The notes under the pieces: generated by a model
Seen by the model: the letters and a program-made list of their open reading frames with translations, nothing else
The model's database searches: none
Told to the model about the DNA's origin: nothing
DNA from: an uncultured Methylococcaceae bacterium
GTDB lineage: Bacteria > Pseudomonadota > Gammaproteobacteria > Methylococcales > Methylococcaceae
Direction of reading: 5' to 3'
Length of the DNA stretch: 38,849 nt
NCBI GenBank assembly: GCA_903857165.1
Contig: CAIODU010000052.1
Span: 1-38,849, forward strand
Shown: positions 34,501 through 38,849 of the stretch, one piece after another
Position numbering within the stretch: position 1 is the first letter of the stretch
Layout of the letters: each line of letters starts with the position of its first letter
Position numbers and translations under genes: made by a program

Positions 34501-37500
34501 ATGATACTGAAAATAACCGGCGCGACGGCGCTTTCGGCGTTCCGAAAACTAAAACTGAAGTCTGAGATTGAAGCCGTGGCTCCGGGCATCACCGGGTTTG
34601 CGGCCAATTATGTGCATTTTGTCGAGTTGGAACACCCGTTGACCGATGAGGAAAAAATAGGGCTGGGGCAGATTTTAAGCCATGAGCCTGAAGTGCGGAT
34701 GCCTGCAATAGGCGGGTTGCACTTCCTTGTCGTTCCCCGCTTGGGCACACTGTCGCCTTGGTCCAGCAAGGCCACCGACATTGCCAAACGCTGCGGCTTG
34801 AGTGGGGTCAAGCGCATCGAACGCGGCATCGAATATGTCTTGGAGGGGGTTGCAAAGCTTTCGGCCGTCCAACAAGAAAACATCAAGAAGCTGCTACACG
34901 ACCGCATGACCCAAGTCGTACTGGGGACCGGCGAACACGAGAGGATTTTCAGCCACCACGAACCTGTGCCTTTGGAGACCGTTCACCTACTTGAAGAGGG
35001 GCGGTCTGCGCTGGTCGATGCGAATGCCCGCCTAGGATTGGCGCTGTCCGAAGACGAATTGGATTATTTGGCGGAAAGTTTTACCGGACTGGGGCGAAAC
35101 CCCAACGATGTGGAGCTGATGATGTTCGCCCAGGCCAATTCCGAACATTGCCGCCATAAGATTTTCAACGCTTCCTGGCGAATTGACGGCGAAGAACAAA
35201 CAGAAACCCTGTTCGGCATGATCCGCAACACCAGCCGGCATACCCCAAGCGGAATTGTTTCCGCCTACAAAGACAATGCCGCCGTCATGGAAGGGCCGCC
35301 GACCCGCGTGTTCATGCGCGATCCGCACACGATGGAATACGGCTATATGGAAGAAAACGCCTACATTTTGATGAAGGTGGAAACCCATAACCACCCCACC
35401 GCCATTTCGCCCCACCCCGGCGCGGCCACCGGCTCAGGCGGCGAGATTCGCGACGAGGCCGCAACCGGGCGCGGTTCGCAGACCAAGGCCGGATTGACTG
35501 GATTTACCGTCTCCCACCTTAAAATTCCCGGTTTGCGCCAACCATGGGAGGAAGACTTCGGCAAGCCCGGCCGCATCGCCGCTGCGCTGGACATCATGCT
35601 GGAAGGCCCCATCGGCGGGGCGGCGTTCAACAACGAGTTTGGGCGTCCCAACATTGCGGGTTATTTCCGAACTTTCGAGCAATCCGCTCCGACGGGCGGG
35701 GGCTTGCTCGGCTACCACAAGCCCATCATGATTGCCGGTGGCATGGGTAACATCCGCCCGCAATTGGTCGCTAAGGGAAACATCCCGGCTGGCGCGGCGA
35801 TCATTGTGCTTGGCGGGCCCGCCATGCTGATCGGCTTGGGCGGGGGCGCGGCCTCTTCGCAAGCGTCCGGGGAAAGCGCGGAAGACTTGGATTTCGCCTC
35901 GGTGCAACGGGAAAACCCGGAAATGCAACGGCGTTGCCAAGAAGTCATCAACCGCTGCAACGCCTTGGGGGAAAGCACGCCCATCCTGTCCATCCATGAC
36001 GTGGGGGCGGGCGGCATCTCCAACGCCATACCCGAAATCATCCATGATAGCGGCCGGGGTGGGCATTTCGAGTTGCGCAAAGTGCCGAACGACGAACCGG
36101 GCCTGTCACCCTTGCAAATCTGGTGCAACGAGGCCCAGGAACGCTATGTCCTTGCCGTCAAACCGGAATCCCTGCCGCTGTTTGACGGATTCTGCCGTCG
36201 CGAGCGTTGCCCTTATGCCGTGGTCGGCCATGCCACCGGGCAAGAAGAACTGATCCTCAGCGACGAGTTGTTTGGCAACCGCCCCATCGACATCCCCATG
36301 TCGCTGCTATTCGGCAAGCCGCCGAAAATGCATCGCGACGTTGTCCGGCTTAATCCTGACCTGCCGGAACTGAATCTGGCGGGAATATCCATTGCCGAGT
36401 CCGCCAAGCGAGTGCTGGCGTTTCCGGCGGTGGCGGACAAGAGTTTTCTCATCCACATCGGCGACCGGTCGGTGGGAGGGCTGGTGGTTCGCGATCAATT
36501 GGTCGGGCCTTGGCAAGTGCCGGTGGCCGATGTGGGGGTCACGGCCAGTGGCTTTCATGGCTGCACGGGCGAAGCCATGGCCATGGGCGAGAGGACACCC
36601 TTGGCGGTCATCAACGCTCCCGCGTCGGGACGGATGGCTATCGGTGAGGCACTCACCAACCTCGCTGCCGCAAGGATTCAAACCTTGGAACAGGTCAAAT
36701 TGTCTGCCAACTGGATGGCAGCGGCGGGAACACCCGGCGAAGATGCCCGCCTCTACGACACGGTGAAGGCCGTGGGAATGGAATTGTGTCCAGCGCTAGG
36801 CATCGCCATTCCAGTGGGCAAGGATTCCTTGTCGATGAAAACCGTCTGGCGTGAAGGCGAAGATGAAAAGTTCATGGCATCGCCCTTATCGCTTATTATC
36901 ACCGCCTTCGCCCCGGTGGCCGACATTGGTAAAACCTTGACCCCGCAACTGCGCTTGGATGCAGGCCCCACCCGTTTAGTGTTGATCGACTTGGGGCTGG
37001 GTAAAAACCGGTTGGGCGGCTCCGTGTTGGCCCAAGTGTATCGGCAGATGGGCAACCAAGCTCCGGATTTGGATGATCCCGAATTATTCAAGTCTTTCTT
37101 TTCGGCGATTCAGGCACTGAACCAAGACGGCTTGCTGCTGGCTTACCATGACCGCTCCGACGGGGGGCTTTGGGCCACGGTCTGCGAAATGGCCTTTGCC
37201 GCCCGCAGTGGGGTGGAAATTGACGTGGAAGAGTTGGGTGAAGATCCGTTGGCCGCTTTATTTAATGAGGAACTAGGCGCGGTGATCCAAGTACGCAAGG
37301 ACCAACTCAGTGTCGTCTTGGGGCGTTTGCAGGTTGCCGGGTTGGATAAAGCGCTGCATGTCATCGGTTGGCCCCGCAACGACCGACGCATCGTGGTCAG
37401 CCGCCAAGGTCTCGAATGGTATGGTGAAAGCCGTGCCGAACTGCATCAAATCTGGTCTGAAACCAGTTATCGGATGCAGGCGCTTCGCGACAACCCCGAC

Positions 37501-38379
37501 TGCGCACTCGCACAATTCCAAGCGGTGCGGGATGACCATGACCCGGGCCTGGACAGTGTCCTGAGTTTCGACCCACGGGAAGACATCGCCGCCCCTTTCG
37601 TCCACAGCGCAAGGCCGCGTGTCGCCATTCTGCGTGAACAAGGGGTGAACGGCCATATGGAAATGGCGGCCGCCTTCGAGCGGGCGGGCTTCGCCAGCGT
37701 GGACGTACACATGAGTGACATCATGGAAGGCCGCGCAAGCCTGCAAGACTTCAAAGGACTCGCCGCTTGCGGAGGCTTTTCCTACGGCGATGTACTCGGG
37801 GCCGGCGGGGGTTGGGCCAAATCCATCCTGTTCAACCCTAGGGCCAGGGACGAATTCGCCGCCTTTTTCAGTCGTGGGGACAGTTTCGGCCTAGGTGTTT
37901 GCAACGGTTGCCAGATGATGGCCCTTCTGCGCGATCTGATCCCTGGCGCATCCCACTGGCCCCAATTCGGGCGCAACCTGTCGGCGCAATTCGAGGCCCG
38001 GGTGACGATGGTGGAAATCCTGCCATCACCTTCCATTTTTCTCACCGGCATGGCAGGTTCGCGCTTGCCCGTGGTCGTCGCCCACGGCGAAGGCCGCGCC
38101 GAATTTAAGCTTGACCCGCTTCGCGTATTGGGCGAAGGCTTGGCCACGTTGCGCTACATCGACCATTACGGCCAGCCTGCCGAATCGTTCCCTTTCAACC
38201 CCAACGGCTCGCCTTTGGGGCTAACTGGCCTAACCAATGAAAACGGGCGCTTCACCATCATGATGCCACACCCCGAACGCTGCTTTCGCTCCGTGCAGAA
38301 TTCTTGGCATCCAGCCGAATGGGGCGAACATGGGCCGTGGATGCGGATGTTCCGCAATGCCAGGGTTTGGGTGGGGTAA
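34501..38379 (+). CDS. purL: Phosphoribosylformylglycinamidine synthase PurL
   Basis: PurL makes FGAM from FGAR, ATP and glutamine in purine synthesis. This is the large single-chain form (1292 residues) of gammaproteobacteria. After the N-terminal PurS-like domain and linker come two AIRS-type halves. The FGAR/ATP motifs are seen in [15 protein letters not shown] (about 210-224), [28 protein letters not shown] in pieces near 298-325, and [13 protein letters not shown] near 497-509. The C-terminal glutaminase domain has the nucleophile C1134 in GVCNGCQMM and the H1257/E1259 pair in MMPHPERCF, close to C1135, H1260 and E1262 in E. coli. It stands alone; the hicBA remnant lies upstream. Confidence 0.97.
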   Translation: MILKITGATALSAFRKLKLKSEIEAVAPGITGFAANYVHFVELEHPLTDEEKIGLGQILSHEPEVRMPAIGGLHFLVVPRLGTLSPWSSKATDIAKRCGLSGVKRIERGIEYVLEGVAKLSAVQQENIKKLLHDRMTQVVLGTGEHERIFSHHEPVPLETVHLLEEGRSALVDANARLGLALSEDELDYLAESFTGLGRNPNDVELMMFAQANSEHCRHKIFNASWRIDGEEQTETLFGMIRNTSRHTPSGIVSAYKDNAAVMEGPPTRVFMRDPHTMEYGYMEENAYILMKVETHNHPTAISPHPGAATGSGGEIRDEAATGRGSQTKAGLTGFTVSHLKIPGLRQPWEEDFGKPGRIAAALDIMLEGPIGGAAFNNEFGRPNIAGYFRTFEQSAPTGGGLLGYHKPIMIAGGMGNIRPQLVAKGNIPAGAAIIVLGGPAMLIGLGGGAASSQASGESAEDLDFASVQRENPEMQRRCQEVINRCNALGESTPILSIHDVGAGGISNAIPEIIHDSGRGGHFELRKVPNDEPGLSPLQIWCNEAQERYVLAVKPESLPLFDGFCRRERCPYAVVGHATGQEELILSDELFGNRPIDIPMSLLFGKPPKMHRDVVRLNPDLPELNLAGISIAESAKRVLAFPAVADKSFLIHIGDRSVGGLVVRDQLVGPWQVPVADVGVTASGFHGCTGEAMAMGERTPLAVINAPASGRMAIGEALTNLAAARIQTLEQVKLSANWMAAAGTPGEDARLYDTVKAVGMELCPALGIAIPVGKDSLSMKTVWREGEDEKFMASPLSLIITAFAPVADIGKTLTPQLRLDAGPTRLVLIDLGLGKNRLGGSVLAQVYRQMGNQAPDLDDPELFKSFFSAIQALNQDGLLLAYHDRSDGGLWATVCEMAFAARSGVEIDVEELGEDPLAALFNEELGAVIQVRKDQLSVVLGRLQVAGLDKALHVIGWPRNDRRIVVSRQGLEWYGESRAELHQIWSETSYRMQALRDNPDCALAQFQAVRDDHDPGLDSVLSFDPREDIAAPFVHSARPRVAILREQGVNGHMEMAAAFERAGFASVDVHMSDIMEGRASLQDFKGLAACGGFSYGDVLGAGGGWAKSILFNPRARDEFAAFFSRGDSFGLGVCNGCQMMALLRDLIPGASHWPQFGRNLSAQFEARVTMVEILPSPSIFLTGMAGSRLPVVVAHGEGRAEFKLDPLRVLGEGLATLRYIDHYGQPAESFPFNPNGSPLGLTGLTNENGRFTIMMPHPERCFRSVQNSWHPAEWGEHGPWMRMFRNARVWVG

Positions 38380-38394
38380 ACGCCGAGAGGCCGT

Positions 38395-38849
38395 GAGCGC
38401 ACCGGACACATTCGCTGCATTCTTGCGGGCCGTGGAGATGTATCCCCGGATGCGCGCAAAGTCCTTCGCGCCCTCCAGCGTCCTGAACCCCCCGGAGACC
38501 TTCTGTTTGACCTTGACCATGCGCACATCCCTTTCCGCCAGGTTGTTGTCAAACGGAACCCGGAAGTCGTGCATGAACGCCAGTGTCTGCGGCTTGAAAT
38601 CCCTCAGCCGGTCAAGCAGGTTGAGTGGCGGCCCCTGGGCGGGGAGGCCCCTTTTTTTCGGCTTTTCCCCGCCCTGAGCCACCGGCACAAAATGCTGGTT
38701 CTGGAAGTGGGCCGCCCACGTTTTCACCCCGTTCCCGTATTGCACCGGGCCGGCCACGCCGACGGGGAAACATCCCCGGTTCTCCGCCCCGCACTCCGGG
38801 CAGACTTTGACCTCCGCCCGGTGCGCCGTCACTTCAATGCGCATCGCCG
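38395..38849 (-). pseudogene. IS66-family transposase remnant, internally deleted and cut by the window end
   Basis: Read leftwards, the frame shows the IS66 zinc-finger region (VCPECGAENRG and VQYGNGVKTWAAHF). A short bridging segment rich in lysine, arginine and glycine then leads straight to the IS66 C-terminal part: NLLDRLRDFKPQTLAFMHDF, VPFDNNLAERDVRMVKVKQK, GFRTLEGAKDFARIRGYIST. The large catalytic middle of the transposase is missing between about residues 54 and 75, so it cannot be active. Similarity ends near 38395, 16 bases after the purL stop, although the frame runs on antisense into purL. The start lies beyond the window. Confidence 0.8.

Noticed and set aside
35434-36066. A 210-codon open frame antisense to purL
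   Set aside because: It lies wholly within conserved PurL sequence and has no family features; a shadow frame.
38230-38394. Extending the IS66 frame into purL
   Set aside because: The frame is open here only because it reads antisense to purL; transposase similarity stops near 38395.

Overview
The window looks like a chromosomal segment of a gammaproteobacterium. The evidence is the order lptD-surA-pdxA-rsmA, the divergent amgK-murU pair, the hemC-hemD-hemX-hemY order, and a single-chain PurL of 1292 residues. The NAD-dependent formate dehydrogenase set (fdsG, fdsB, fdsA, fdhD/fdsC, fdsD), a lone rubredoxin and the heavy load of short palindromic repeats would suit a type I methanotroph or a similar C1-oxidising bacterium. 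No methane or methanol oxidation gene is present, so that placement is only an inference.

Layout. Positions 1-505 are non-coding and packed with hairpins, including a MITE-like element. Positions 506-7316 (minus strand) hold a DUF1640 protein and then the outer-membrane biogenesis operon lptD-surA-pdxA-rsmA, read right to left; LptD carries an unusual proline-rich repeat insert. Positions 7558-9257 (plus) encode AmgK and MurU, which recycle cell-wall MurNAc/GlcNAc. Positions 9244-14595 (minus) form a loose set: PepSY-like periplasmic protein, orphan Phd/YefM antitoxin, TSUP transporter, M18 aminopeptidase, macro-domain hydrolase, a rubredoxin only 56 residues long, and a nucleotidyltransferase. 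Positions 14762-16634 (plus) encode a MoxR ATPase and a DUF58 protein. Positions 16667-21625 (minus) encode a GNAT acetyltransferase and hemY, hemX, hemD and hemC. Position 21889 starts a SlyD-like prolyl isomerase (plus).

Positions 22690-33118 are the formate dehydrogenase locus. FdsG (2Fe-2S), FdsB (FMN, NAD, 4Fe-4S) and FdsA (molybdopterin, cysteine-type active site, several Fe-S clusters) would form the enzyme; FdhD sulfurates the cofactor and FdsD is the small delta subunit. The operon is split between fdsB and fdsA by about 4 kb of AT-richer accessory DNA. This insert carries a DUF29 gene, a DnaJ-like zinc-ribbon protein, a Tse2-like putative ADP-ribosyltransferase toxin with a small partner gene, a HicB-like orphan, a ribbon-helix-helix/PemK toxin-antitoxin pair, a retropepsin-like protease with a small partner, 82-bp repeats and a 386-bp imperfect palindrome. 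This is the most interesting part of the window.

Positions 33270-34457 hold an unknown gene and a decayed hicBA pair: the hicB-like gene is interrupted by a MITE-like insertion and hicA is truncated. PurL follows (34501-38379), and the window ends in an internally deleted IS66 transposase remnant. No rRNA, tRNA or CRISPR array was recognised.
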